48,509 bases of DNA from Billgrantia endophytica. Its GTDB lineage: Bacteria > Pseudomonadota > Gammaproteobacteria > Pseudomonadales > Halomonadaceae. Positions 24,902 through 32,747 of this stretch are shown piece after piece (within the stretch, counting starts at the first letter, position 1; the number at the start of each line of letters is the position of its first letter). Both the position numbers and the translations under genes were made by a program. The stretch is from NCBI RefSeq assembly GCF_002879615.1, contig NZ_PNRF01000005.1, forward strand, positions 1-48,509, in the 5' to 3' direction. Below the pieces are notes generated by a model. It did not search any database. It was not told the DNA's origin and saw only the letters and a list, made by a program, of their open reading frames with translations.

Positions 24902-27313
24902 TCAAGCATGCCCGGAGCGACCAACCTCCCCTGCCAATGCCTGCCAGTCGGCGCGATTGGGCCATTGCGCCAACCATTCTTCCAATGATTCCGGCGGCAT
25001 GGGCCGCGCAATGCCGTAGCCCTGCGCCAGGTGGCAGCCGCGTGCCAGCAGTTCGCTGGCGTGTTCCAGGGTTTCCACCCCTTCCGCCAGCAGCGAACGA
25101 CCAAAACGGCGCGACATGTAGATCACGCTTTCCACGATGGCGAGATCGCTCGGGTCGGCCAGCATGTCGCGGACGAAGCTCTTGTCCACCTTGATGAGGT
25201 CCACCGGTAGCTGGCGCAGGTAGGTCAGCGAGGAGAACCCCGTGCCAAAGTCGTCGATGGCCATCTGCACTCCCATGTCCTGACAACGGGTGATCACCTC
25301 CAGCGCCGCCTGGATATCGTGCATGGCGGCGGTTTCCACTACCTCGATCTTGAGACGACTGGGCGAGACATTGGGGTGCTCGGCGAGCAGCGCGGAAAGC
25401 CGTGTGACGAAATCACGAGTGAGCAGGTGCGAAGGGCTGATGTTCACGCTGGCCGGCAGCGTGATGCCCAGCTCCTGCCATCGATCGAGCTGGGTCAGCG
25501 CCGTTCGCAGCACCCACTCGCCCAGGGCCTCTTCCAGGCGGGAGCCTTCGATCAGGGGGAGAAAGGTGTGCGGTGCCAGCAACCCCTCGCCCGGCCTCTG
25601 CCAGCGCACCAGGGCCTCGACCCCCACTACCTGGCCAGTGGCCATGTCCACCTGGGGTTGGTAGTGCAGGCGCAGCTCATCCTGGTCGATGGCCCGCTCG
25701 AAACGGCGACGTTCCACCATGAACTGCTGTACCTGGCGATCGTGCCGGGGATCGAAGCGACTCAGGATGTTGCGGCCGTTCTGCTTGGCGCGATACATGG
25801 CCTGCTGGGCATGGCGCAACAGGCTGTCCCCTTCGGCCTGGTCATTGGGAAAACAGGACACGCCCATGCTGGCAGTGACCCTGACCTGCCGATCGCCCAG
25901 GGTGAAGGGGCGACTGATGACCTCGAGCAATGCCTGCAGCGCCGTATCGTCGGCCATACGCTGCATCAGCAGCACGAATTCGTCGCCACCGGTACGCATC
26001 ACCATGTCGTCGTTTTGCAAGTAGTGGCCCAGACGCTCCGCCAGCAGCACCAGCAGCCGGTCAGCCTGTTCATTTCCCAGGGTATCGTTGATAGCCTTGA
26101 AATGGTCGATATCCAGCGCGCACAGCGTCAATGAACCGCGACGCTCGATGGCGATGGCCAGAGCGTTGTCCAGCACCCGCGACAGGCGGGAGTGGCTGGG
26201 CAGTACGGCATGCTCGGAATCCAGCACGGTAGCGCCTGCACTCCCCTGGTGCGAGTCCTTCGCCGGACGCCTTCCCGCCGACGATGTCGCGGGGAGTTTA
26301 ATGATGCCTTTCGCACTGGTGCCGAAGGCCCTTCGCTCCAGGAAAGGCGGCAGCTCGGAAGCATCCGGGGTCATGACTTCCACCCGATTGCGGCCGTTCT
26401 GCTTGGCGCGGTAGAGCGCACGATCCGCACGGGTCAGCAGGTCGCGAGCGCTGTCGCCGGGCTGGAAACGGGTCAGGCCAATGCTGATCGTCACGGTCGG
26501 GCCGGGAAAGATGGCTCGGGCCACGTCGCGGCGCAACCGTTCCGCCAGCTGCAGTGCACCGCTCAAAGGCGTATCCGACAGCAGCAGGGTGAACTCCTCA
26601 CCACCCCAGCGGGCCAGCAGATCCGTCTTGCGCAGGCGGTCCTGCACGCAGCGCGCGAGCAGCAGTAGGATCTCATCGCCGACATCGTGGCCATGAATAT
26701 CGTTGACGCGCTTGAAGTGGTCGATGTCGAACAGCACCAGCACCAGTTCGCGCTCTTCCGCCTGGGCCGATTTCACCGCCTTGACCAGCGCCCGGTCGAA
26801 GCTGCGACGATTGGCGACACCGGTCAGGTGGTCGCTGCTGGCCTCCCGCGCCAGGGCGCGCTCGATACGCTTGCGTTCGGTGATATCGTGAAAGACGGCC
26901 ACATAGTGCAGAACCTGGTCATCGTCGCCTTTCACCACCGTGATCGACTGCCAGATCGGGTACACCTGCCCATGCTTGTTGCGGTTCCATATCTCCCCCT
27001 GCCAGTGCCCCTTGGCCATGAGCCTATTCCACAGCATGGCGTAGAACCCGGGGCCATGGCGGCCGGACTTGAACAGGTGGGGGGTCTGGCCGAGCACGTC
27101 CTCAAGGCGGTAGCCGGTGATCCGGGTAAAGGCCTGGTTGACGCGTATGATGCGCGTGTCGGTATCGGTGATCAGGGTCGCCTGGCCGGTCTCGAACGCA
27201 GCCGCCATCAAGCGCAGCTCTTCCTGCTGCCGTCGATAGAGCGGGCAGGCTTTCTGCTCGCTGGCAGGACGTGTGGATGAGTCTTCCCGAGGCTCGCCGG
27301 GTACCTGCTTCAT
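24902..27313 (-). CDS. PAS-GGEEF-GGDEF-EAL protein with two cyclase domains
   Basis: An 803-residue cytoplasmic protein. A PAS domain (about 33-150) senses an unknown signal. A first cyclase domain has ARWGGEEF near 237 with the RKTD inhibitory site just before it. A linker of about 60 residues leads to a second domain with MRTGGDEF near 441, whose RxxD is missing (QNDD). An EAL domain follows (EALVRW near 564, VNISPSHL, IDDFGTGFSSL, IKVDKSF, AEGVET). All three catalytic signatures look intact. Two GGDEF units before one EAL is an uncommon layout. ATG 27313 has AGGGA nine bases upstream. No sigma28 site was seen. The MotB-like gene lies 200 bases upstream on the same strand. Confidence 0.9.
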   Translation of the reverse strand: MKQVPGEPREDSSTRPASEQKACPLYRRQQEELRLMAAAFETGQATLITDTDTRIIRVNQAFTRITGYRLEDVLGQTPHLFKSGRHGPGFYAMLWNRLMAKGHWQGEIWNRNKHGQVYPIWQSITVVKGDDDQVLHYVAVFHDITERKRIERALAREASSDHLTGVANRRSFDRALVKAVKSAQAEERELVLVLFDIDHFKRVNDIHGHDVGDEILLLLARCVQDRLRKTDLLARWGGEEFTLLLSDTPLSGALQLAERLRRDVARAIFPGPTVTISIGLTRFQPGDSARDLLTRADRALYRAKQNGRNRVEVMTPDASELPPFLERRAFGTSAKGIIKLPATSSAGRRPAKDSHQGSAGATVLDSEHAVLPSHSRLSRVLDNALAIAIERRGSLTLCALDIDHFKAINDTLGNEQADRLLVLLAERLGHYLQNDDMVMRTGGDEFVLLMQRMADDTALQALLEVISRPFTLGDRQVRVTASMGVSCFPNDQAEGDSLLRHAQQAMYRAKQNGRNILSRFDPRHDRQVQQFMVERRRFERAIDQDELRLHYQPQVDMATGQVVGVEALVRWQRPGEGLLAPHTFLPLIEGSRLEEALGEWVLRTALTQLDRWQELGITLPASVNISPSHLLTRDFVTRLSALLAEHPNVSPSRLKIEVVETAAMHDIQAALEVITRCQDMGVQMAIDDFGTGFSSLTYLRQLPVDLIKVDKSFVRDMLADPSDLAIVESVIYMSRRFGRSLLAEGVETLEHASELLARGCHLAQGYGIARPMPPESLEEWLAQWPNRADWQALAGEVGRSGHA

Positions 27314-27407
27314 GCCGTCTTTCCCTGCTAAGGTGTTAAGGCTTTGTTATTGGTGCATCTGGGACCTGCTGTCGCCCATTGTCGCTTGAGAGTGTTGCCT
27401 GAGAGAA

Positions 27408-27438
27408 GGGATGCGCAACCGTTGGATTGGTTCATCCC
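27408..27438 (-). terminator. Weak hairpin after the MotB-like gene
   Basis: GGGATG (27408-27413) pairs with CATCCC (27433-27438), and inside it AACC pairs with GGTT across an unpaired CGC. On the minus strand it is followed by a pyrimidine-rich TTCTCTC. It may end the MotB-like transcript. Confidence 0.3.
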
Positions 27439-27514
27439 ATAAGAATTGATTCACATCATGATTGCCCTGCCTGGATGACATGGCCGTTTCATTCAAACGT
27501 TTGTCGACAAGGGG

Positions 27515-28597
27515 CTATCTCGCATGGATCGTCACCTCGACCCGGCGGTTCTGGGCGCGACCTTCCACCGTGTCGTTCCCGGCCAGGGGCTGGGTATCGG
27601 CAAGCCCCACGGCACGCAGGCGATGGGAGCTGACGCCCGCCTGCTCCAAGGCGTGGACGATGGCGATGGCCCGGGCGCTGGAGAGCACCCAATTGGAGGG
27701 AAACTCAGGGGTCTGGATGGAACGGCTATCCGTGTGGCCTTCCACCGCCACCTCACCGTCGTGGCGCTGAATGACCTCGACAAGACGCTGCACCAGCGAC
27801 TGGCCTTCATCGGTCAACTCGGCCTCCGCGGTGGGAAACAGCAACTGGTCCTCCACGCGCAGCTTGATGCCCTCCGCCACCCGCGACACCTCCACTCCTT
27901 CCAGGTCGGGCAGATAGGGGGCTTCCTCGATTCGTTCGCTCAACGACCGGTTCAACGCCATGGCACCGGCAATCGCTTGCGGCATCACGCTCAGCGCGCC
28001 CGTTGGCGGCCGGTCGGTCAGCACCAGCATGAAGTCGGCAAGGGGCGCCGCCATCTCGGTGTCTCGGGGCAGGACCGGCTGCGGAAACGGTAATGCATCG
28101 GGCGGCGGACCCGCCAGGCGGGGTATCCGTGAGAGCAGCTCCAGTGGCGTCGGCGGCGACGCGAATGCGACGGGCGCCGTGGGCTCGGGCCGAGCCGAAG
28201 GAAGCGCCAGCAGCGCGGGGGCTCCCTTCGGGGCAGGCTCCACAAGGCCGCGTCGTACCGGCAGACCGGCAACGCCCAGGGCGGCGGAAATGGCCCCTGG
28301 GCTCAGTTGATCGGAAGGGAGCAGGGGCCGCGCCGCCATGGCCCATGTCAACTCGCTGGGCAGGGGGATGGTCATGGGCCATTCGGCATCGAGGGCCCGT
28401 GCGTCACGAGGCTCGCCGTCGTCCATGAAGGAAATGCTGAACAGCAGTACCATCAACGCCACCAGCAGGGTCATGATGTCCAGATAGCCGATCATCCAGG
28501 TGTTGTCCTGGTCTGGATCATGGTGGGTCGCCATCAGCGATTCGTGCCGCATGGGGCCACGATGGTCGCTGCCGCCGCTGGGGCTGATTCGGGTCAT
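27515..28597 (-). CDS. Orphan MotB-like protein (membrane helix plus OmpA-like domain)
   Basis: A 360-residue protein. A single membrane helix carries an Asp in YLDIMTLLVALMVLLFSI (residue 40 from ATG 28597), the place of the proton-binding Asp of MotB. About 160 residues of Pro/Ala-rich linker follow (PAPKGAPALLALPS; TAPVAFASPPTPLELL), much longer than in MotB. The end is an OmpA-like peptidoglycan-binding domain: VEGHTDSRSI, SNWVLSSARAIAIV, NRRVEVTI. No MotA-type gene is adjacent; the only motA in the window is with the regular motB. ATG starts at 28552 and 28534 are also possible, and none has a clear ribosome site. It lies between two c-di-GMP genes. It could be a second stator half, a MotA-independent anchor, or a regulator. 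Confidence 0.75.
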   Translation of the reverse strand: MTRISPSGGSDHRGPMRHESLMATHHDPDQDNTWMIGYLDIMTLLVALMVLLFSISFMDDGEPRDARALDAEWPMTIPLPSELTWAMAARPLLPSDQLSPGAISAALGVAGLPVRRGLVEPAPKGAPALLALPSARPEPTAPVAFASPPTPLELLSRIPRLAGPPPDALPFPQPVLPRDTEMAAPLADFMLVLTDRPPTGALSVMPQAIAGAMALNRSLSERIEEAPYLPDLEGVEVSRVAEGIKLRVEDQLLFPTAEAELTDEGQSLVQRLVEVIQRHDGEVAVEGHTDSRSIQTPEFPSNWVLSSARAIAIVHALEQAGVSSHRLRAVGLADTQPLAGNDTVEGRAQNRRVEVTIHAR

Positions 28598-28652
28598 CAA
28601 GGGCTGCCGGTTAACCGTAAACAGCCGCCTAGCCTACCCGCAGTGCAAACCA

Positions 28653-28679
28653 TATGAAACCGGGAAAAGGGCCGTTTCA
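28653..28679. repeat. Inverted repeat ATGAAAC...GTTTCAT
   Basis: Perfect 7-base arms around a 13-base centre in the gap between the CBS-PAS-GGDEF gene and the MotB-like gene. Could be an operator or one of two tandem hairpins together with 28703-28725. Confidence 0.4.
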
Positions 28680-28702
28680 TGCCGCCGTTCTTGAATGTGT
28701 CT

Positions 28703-28725
28703 TTCTGGAACGCCCCTTTCCAGAA
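28703..28725 (-). terminator. Hairpin TTCTGGAA...TTCCAGAA after the CBS-PAS-GGDEF gene
   Basis: Perfect 8-base arms around a 7-base loop, 11 bases past the stop of the CBS-PAS-GGDEF gene. No T-run. It is a probable transcript-end hairpin; an operator cannot be excluded. Confidence 0.45.
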
Positions 28726-28735
28726 CGAAGCACGT

Positions 28736-30493
28736 CTAGCGCGAGTCGGGCAGCACCGTTGCCTTCTGCTCGTTGTCCGGCGAGTTCCATTCGGTCCGAT
28801 AGAACCGGAAGGCATTGCGCCCGCTCTGCTTGGCATGGTACATGGCCACATCGGCATCATGCAGCAGGGCCTCGGCGTTGTCGGCATCGTCGGGATAAAG
28901 GCTGATGCCGAGGCTGCACCCCAGCGTCAGTTCATGGCCGCCAATGAAGCAAGGCTCACCAAGAGAGCCGATCAGTCGCCGGGCGACCGGGGTCACCTCT
29001 TCCACACCACGGAGATCGGGCAACAGTATCAGGAACTCGTCACCGCCCAGCCTCGCCAGGGTATCGTCCTCCCTGAGCCGGCTCTGCAGCCGCTGGGCAA
29101 CCAGCACGAGAAGCTCGTCCCCCACCGCATGGCCCAGGCTATCGTTGACCTGCTTGAAGTGATCGAGATCAACGAAGATGACCGCCAAACGGGACTGGTT
29201 GCGATGCGCGTGGCGAATCGCCAGGTCGAGCCGATCTTCCAGCAGGCGACGATTGGGCAGCCCGGTCAGCGGATCGTAGTAGGCCAGCTTGCGTATTCGC
29301 TCTTCGTTCTCGCGGATATGGGTGATGTCGTTGAACAGTGCGGCATAGTGGGTCACGGTGCCGCTGTCATCGGTGATGGCGGTAATGGTCAGTAGTTCCA
29401 GATAGAGCTCGCCGCCCTTGCGCCGGTTCCAGATTTCACCCCGCCAGTAGCCGCACGACCTCAGGGTCGCCCACATCTGATGATAGAAGCCGGCATCGTG
29501 GCGTCCCGACGAGATGAGGGCCGGTGTCTTGCCGATTGCCTCCTCTGCGGTATAGCCGGTCATGTGGGTGAACGCCGGATTGACGAATTCAATCCGGTTG
29601 TCGGCATCGGTGATGAGGATGCCTTCCAGCGAAGAGTCGATGACTCGCTCCGCCAGCTGCAGGTTCTGGCGCGACTGGGCCAGGGCACGATCACGCTGCT
29701 CCAGCGCCTCGCGCAGGTCCTGCATATAGAGGTGTTCGGCCCCGACCAGCATGTCGCGGAAGCCTAGCAAGCCGACGACCGCCCCGCCCTCATCCTTGAC
29801 CGCCAGGTGGCGCACCCGGTGGTTCAACAGCAGATCGCGGGCAAAGATCAGCGTGTCGCTCAGCCGTACGGTCAGCAGGGGGCGGCTGGCCAGGTCCGAG
29901 ACCGGGGTATTGCCGGGATGGCGCGCCACGAAGCGTACCAGGTCACGCTCGGTGAGTATCCCCAGCCCCTCCTGTTCGCACTGCACCACCGCGGCATCGC
30001 ACCCGCTCTGGCGCATGTCGTCGGCCGCTTCGGCCAGCAACCGGTCACCGGCAAGCACCAGTGGGCATTGCCGCATGGCGGCCCGTACTTCCCGCAGGCG
30101 CAGATAGGGTTCGAGCCCTTGATTGAGCGCCACGTCGGTCTGGGACAGGATGCCCTGTGGCGCACCGTCGTTGTCCACCACGAGAAAGTGCCTGCGCCCC
30201 TCGGTGCCGAAACGCATGGCGGCTTCGCTGATTGACGTGGTCTTGTGCAGCGTTGCCACCGGCTGGCTCATCACCCGGCTGATTGGCACATATACGGCAT
30301 CCGAGTCGGCAAAATTCACCGACAGCGCATCATGCTCGGTCCATATCCCTACCGCCTGCCCTGCCTTGACCACCAGGATAGAACTGCACTGGCGTTCGGC
30401 CATGCGATCCGCCGCCATACACAGGGGGGTCTCCGGCTCACAGGTCAGCAGGCCAGATTGCATGATGCGTTCGATAGGTAGCTCGTGACTCAT
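28736..30493 (-). CDS. Four-CBS PAS-GGDEF diguanylate cyclase
   Basis: A 585-residue cytoplasmic protein. Four CBS units fill the first 255 residues (CSSILVVKAGQAVGIWTEHD, HFLVVDNDGAPQGILSQTD, DAAVVQCEQEGLGILTERD, HLAVKDEGGAVVGLLGFRD). A short coiled coil, a PAS domain (about 285-400) and a GGDEF domain follow. ARLGGDEF near 482 and the REDD inhibitory site before it are intact, so it should make c-di-GMP under product feedback. CBS pairs usually bind adenine nucleotides, so energy state may control the enzyme. GAGG precedes ATG 30493. It lies between the MotB-like gene and the Aer-type receptor on the same strand. Confidence 0.9.
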   Translation of the reverse strand: MSHELPIERIMQSGLLTCEPETPLCMAADRMAERQCSSILVVKAGQAVGIWTEHDALSVNFADSDAVYVPISRVMSQPVATLHKTTSISEAAMRFGTEGRRHFLVVDNDGAPQGILSQTDVALNQGLEPYLRLREVRAAMRQCPLVLAGDRLLAEAADDMRQSGCDAAVVQCEQEGLGILTERDLVRFVARHPGNTPVSDLASRPLLTVRLSDTLIFARDLLLNHRVRHLAVKDEGGAVVGLLGFRDMLVGAEHLYMQDLREALEQRDRALAQSRQNLQLAERVIDSSLEGILITDADNRIEFVNPAFTHMTGYTAEEAIGKTPALISSGRHDAGFYHQMWATLRSCGYWRGEIWNRRKGGELYLELLTITAITDDSGTVTHYAALFNDITHIRENEERIRKLAYYDPLTGLPNRRLLEDRLDLAIRHAHRNQSRLAVIFVDLDHFKQVNDSLGHAVGDELLVLVAQRLQSRLREDDTLARLGGDEFLILLPDLRGVEEVTPVARRLIGSLGEPCFIGGHELTLGCSLGISLYPDDADNAEALLHDADVAMYHAKQSGRNAFRFYRTEWNSPDNEQKATVLPDSR

Positions 30494-30653
30494 GACGCCT
30501 CGCTGGCAAGGTAAGCGCTTGCTGCCTGATGGGCCTGACGCGAACTCCAGCTGATCAACATCAAGCCATTACCATCAGAATACCCCAGCCACTCCACGAT
30601 TCACACTTGGATCAGACCCTCTTGATCGGGTACCCCGGATCGGCGCTCCCGTG

Positions 30654-32291
30654 TCAGACGGGCTCGTTTTCCAGCCGCAGTGACTCGTAGTCGTCGAGCT
30701 GAGATACCTCACGGGCAGCGCCCCGAAAGCGCTGCTCGCGGCTCACCCGCTCCTTGCCTTCACCGGCCTGGCGCAGGGCCGAAATGGCCACCGTGAGCCG
30801 CTCCACCTGCTCGGCCAGCAGCTCGCCGAGGGCGGCGGAATTGGACACTCTCTCGGCACTCTGCCGCGTGGCGTTGTCCATTGCCACCACCGCCTGATTG
30901 ATCTGCTCGAGACCGATGGCCTGTTCCCGGGAAGCGATGGCCATTTCACGAATCAGTTGATCGATGCCGTTCACCGCCTCGACCACGCCGCGATTGTTCT
31001 CGGCCAGTTGGCCGATGCGCGTCTCCCCTGTCTCGATGTCATCCTGAGTGCGATCGATCAGCTCACGCACGCGATCGGCCGATGTGGCGGAACTCTCCGC
31101 CAGCCGACGAACTTCCTGCGCGACAACGGCAAACCCACGGCCATGCACCCCGGCACGGGCGGCTTCAACGGAAGCGTTGAGCGCCAGCAGGTTGGTCTGG
31201 AAGGCCAGTGCCTCGATGGCCTCGATGGCCTCTGTCATCTTGCCGGCGCTGGATGCGATATGGCGAATGCTCTCGACCAGTTGCCCGACGTCATGGCCAC
31301 TCCGGCCTACGGCGTCACGTACCCGTCTTGCCTCGTTTTCCGCCTGCTCGGTGCTTGCCGCGTTCTGCTGAACGGTGGTCGTGAGCTCTTCCATGCTGGC
31401 GGCGGTCTGCTGCAGCGAGGTCGACTGCTGCTGGGCCCGCTCGGCAAGGTTGCGGTTGTCACGTTCCAGGTCCAGGGTTCCCCGCTCGACCACGTCCAGA
31501 GTACGGTGAATGTCCCCTGAAATATTGGCCAGACTGCACTGCATGATGGCCATGGCGTCAATGACCTCGCGCATTCCATCCCGGCGTGCGGGTGGCGGTG
31601 ACGCCGCCAGATTGCCCGCGGCCACCTGCATGGAGAAATGGCGCACGCGCGCCACGGCAGTATCGAAGCGCCGCCCGCCCGCAAAGGCCATTGCCAGGAT
31701 CGCCACGGCCCCGGCCAGCCGGCCCTGCCAGCCGATGAAGTCGCTGGCGGCAATCACGCCGATGGCCACCAGGGCCATGGCGAACAACGCTCCCCCGAGC
31801 CCCGATGGCAGCAGCCTGACCATGCGGCTCAGCGGCCCGGTGGATACGATCCGACCGCGGTCGAGGCGGATGCCGCGGGTGCGGCCTTCGCGCAGCCGGG
31901 CATAGATCGCTTCGGCTCTTTCACAGGCGCCAGGTACCGGTTTGACGCGCACCGAGGTGTAACCCCGCATCTCGCCGTTCTCCAGAATCGGCACCACATG
32001 GGCATGCACCCAGTAGAAATCGCCGTTCTTGCGCCGGTTCTTGACCACCCCCGACCAGATCTCGCCGGCCTCGATGGTCTGCCACAGGTTGGCGAAGGCG
32101 GCTTCCGGCATGTCCGGGTGGCGTATCAGGTTGTGGGGCGAGCCGATCAGTTCCTCGCGGGAGTAGCCGCTGACCTCGCAGAAGGTAGGAGATGCGTAGG
32201 TAATGCACCCCTTGGCGTCGGTACGTGAAATGAGGTTCTGATCGTCGCGTATCTCATACTCGCGGTCGGTCACCGGATGATTGATGCGCAT
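30654..32291 (-). CDS. aer: Aer-type aerotaxis/redox receptor
   Basis: A 545-residue receptor of the classic Aer layout: PAS (1-120), a hydrophobic hairpin of closely spaced membrane helices near 165-205 with almost no periplasmic part, HAMP-like region, and the MCP signalling domain ([32 protein letters not shown]). FAD-pocket residues of Aer are kept in [14 protein letters not shown] and [14 protein letters not shown], so it probably reads the redox state of the electron chain. ATG 32291 (MRINHPVTDREYE) aligns with Aer; ATG 32306 would add five residues. The C-terminus has no CheR pentapeptide. A TGAT-N4-ATCA palindrome lies upstream in the shared gap. Confidence 0.9.
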   Translation of the reverse strand: MRINHPVTDREYEIRDDQNLISRTDAKGCITYASPTFCEVSGYSREELIGSPHNLIRHPDMPEAAFANLWQTIEAGEIWSGVVKNRRKNGDFYWVHAHVVPILENGEMRGYTSVRVKPVPGACERAEAIYARLREGRTRGIRLDRGRIVSTGPLSRMVRLLPSGLGGALFAMALVAIGVIAASDFIGWQGRLAGAVAILAMAFAGGRRFDTAVARVRHFSMQVAAGNLAASPPPARRDGMREVIDAMAIMQCSLANISGDIHRTLDVVERGTLDLERDNRNLAERAQQQSTSLQQTAASMEELTTTVQQNAASTEQAENEARRVRDAVGRSGHDVGQLVESIRHIASSAGKMTEAIEAIEALAFQTNLLALNASVEAARAGVHGRGFAVVAQEVRRLAESSATSADRVRELIDRTQDDIETGETRIGQLAENNRGVVEAVNGIDQLIREMAIASREQAIGLEQINQAVVAMDNATRQSAERVSNSAALGELLAEQVERLTVAISALRQAGEGKERVSREQRFRGAAREVSQLDDYESLRLENEPV

Positions 32292-32406
32292 CGTGTCTCT
32301 GCCCATGTGTTGTCATTGCTGTATTGGCAGCGGCGCTGTTCCCTCATCTTCCGTACCCCTGCCCCGCTCGGCTTTCCGAGGCTACTCAGTCAGTAACAAT
32401 GTTGCC

Positions 32407-32420
32407 ATGATCTGGATCAT
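32407..32420. promoter_or_regulatory. Putative Anr/FNR site
   Basis: Perfect palindrome ATGATC-TG-GATCAT with the FNR/Anr core TGAT-N4-ATCA. Its centre is 61.5 bases before the predicted start of the plus-strand sigma70 promoter, the classic class I position. On the minus strand it would be at -41.5 of a start near 32372 that has TAGCCT as -10, the class II position for the aer-type gene. The positions are calculated from the sequence; binding is inferred. Confidence 0.55.
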
Positions 32421-32439
32421 AGTCAGGCTCTATGATGTA

Positions 32440-32468
32440 TTGACAGACGTAAAATAAACGACTTATAC
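32440..32468 (+). promoter_or_regulatory. Strong sigma70 promoter upstream of flaG
   Basis: TTGACA (32440-32445), 17 bases, TTATAC (32463-32468), with a predicted start near 32475. A 6-base inverted repeat GACGTA...TACGTC (32446-32451, 32466-32471) brackets the spacer and -10 and could be an operator. The flaG ATG is 273 bases away, with a separate sigma28 promoter between. Confidence 0.65.
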
Positions 32469-32474
32469 GTCAGC

Positions 32475-32598
32475 GCAGTGGCCTTCGCCGAGGTGCCTGT
32501 GGCGCCAGTCGCGATGCGGAGCGGCGCTCCAACAGGGTGGAAAAGGCAGGTCGAGGCGTCGAGCCGGGAGAAAAAACAAGGTCGTGATGCCGACTTTT
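32475..32598 (+). ncRNA. Candidate small RNA (or long flaG leader)
   Basis: From the predicted start of the sigma70 promoter to a short hairpin with a T-rich end (32578-32598; GTCG/CGAC core extended by A-T pairs, then TTTT) is about 124 bases. A further GGAGC-GGC-GCTCC hairpin lies at 32518-32530. No ribosome site precedes the only notable frame (32514-32612, 32 residues). The terminator is weak, because its T-run can also pair in the stem, so read-through into flaG is possible. E. coli FnrS is a small RNA of similar size driven by FNR; no sequence likeness is claimed. Confidence 0.3.
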
Positions 32599-32609
32599 CA
32601 TACAAAACC

Positions 32610-32637
32610 TAAAGTTTCTCCGCTCGGCTGCCGATAG
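32610..32637 (+). promoter_or_regulatory. Sigma28 promoter for flaG
   Basis: TAAAGTTT, 12 bases, GCCGATAG. Both elements are excellent, but the spacer is one base longer than in the other six sites in this window. The predicted leader to flaG is about 105 bases. Confidence 0.8.
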
Positions 32638-32694
32638 GGTCTCTACCGATGGATTTTCAGGGGAATGCGGCCTTGCGCCGACCAAGAAAGGAGA

Positions 32695-32719
32695 GAGCAC
32701 CGATATGGGGTCGGTGCTC
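32695..32719 (+). promoter_or_regulatory. Leader hairpin before flaG
   Basis: Perfect 9-bp stem (32695-32703 with 32711-32719) with a 7-base loop in the 5' leader, 28 bases before the flaG ATG. An AAGGAG just before it could start a 33-codon frame at ATG 32705 that runs out of frame over the flaG start. It may control flaG translation. Confidence 0.4.
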
Positions 32720-32747
32720 CTCAAGGCATACATAAGGAAAATTCGCC

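Noticed and set aside
32514..32612. Small 32-residue frame in the aer-flaG gap
   Set aside because: No ribosome site and no recognisable product; kept only as an alternative reading of the candidate RNA.
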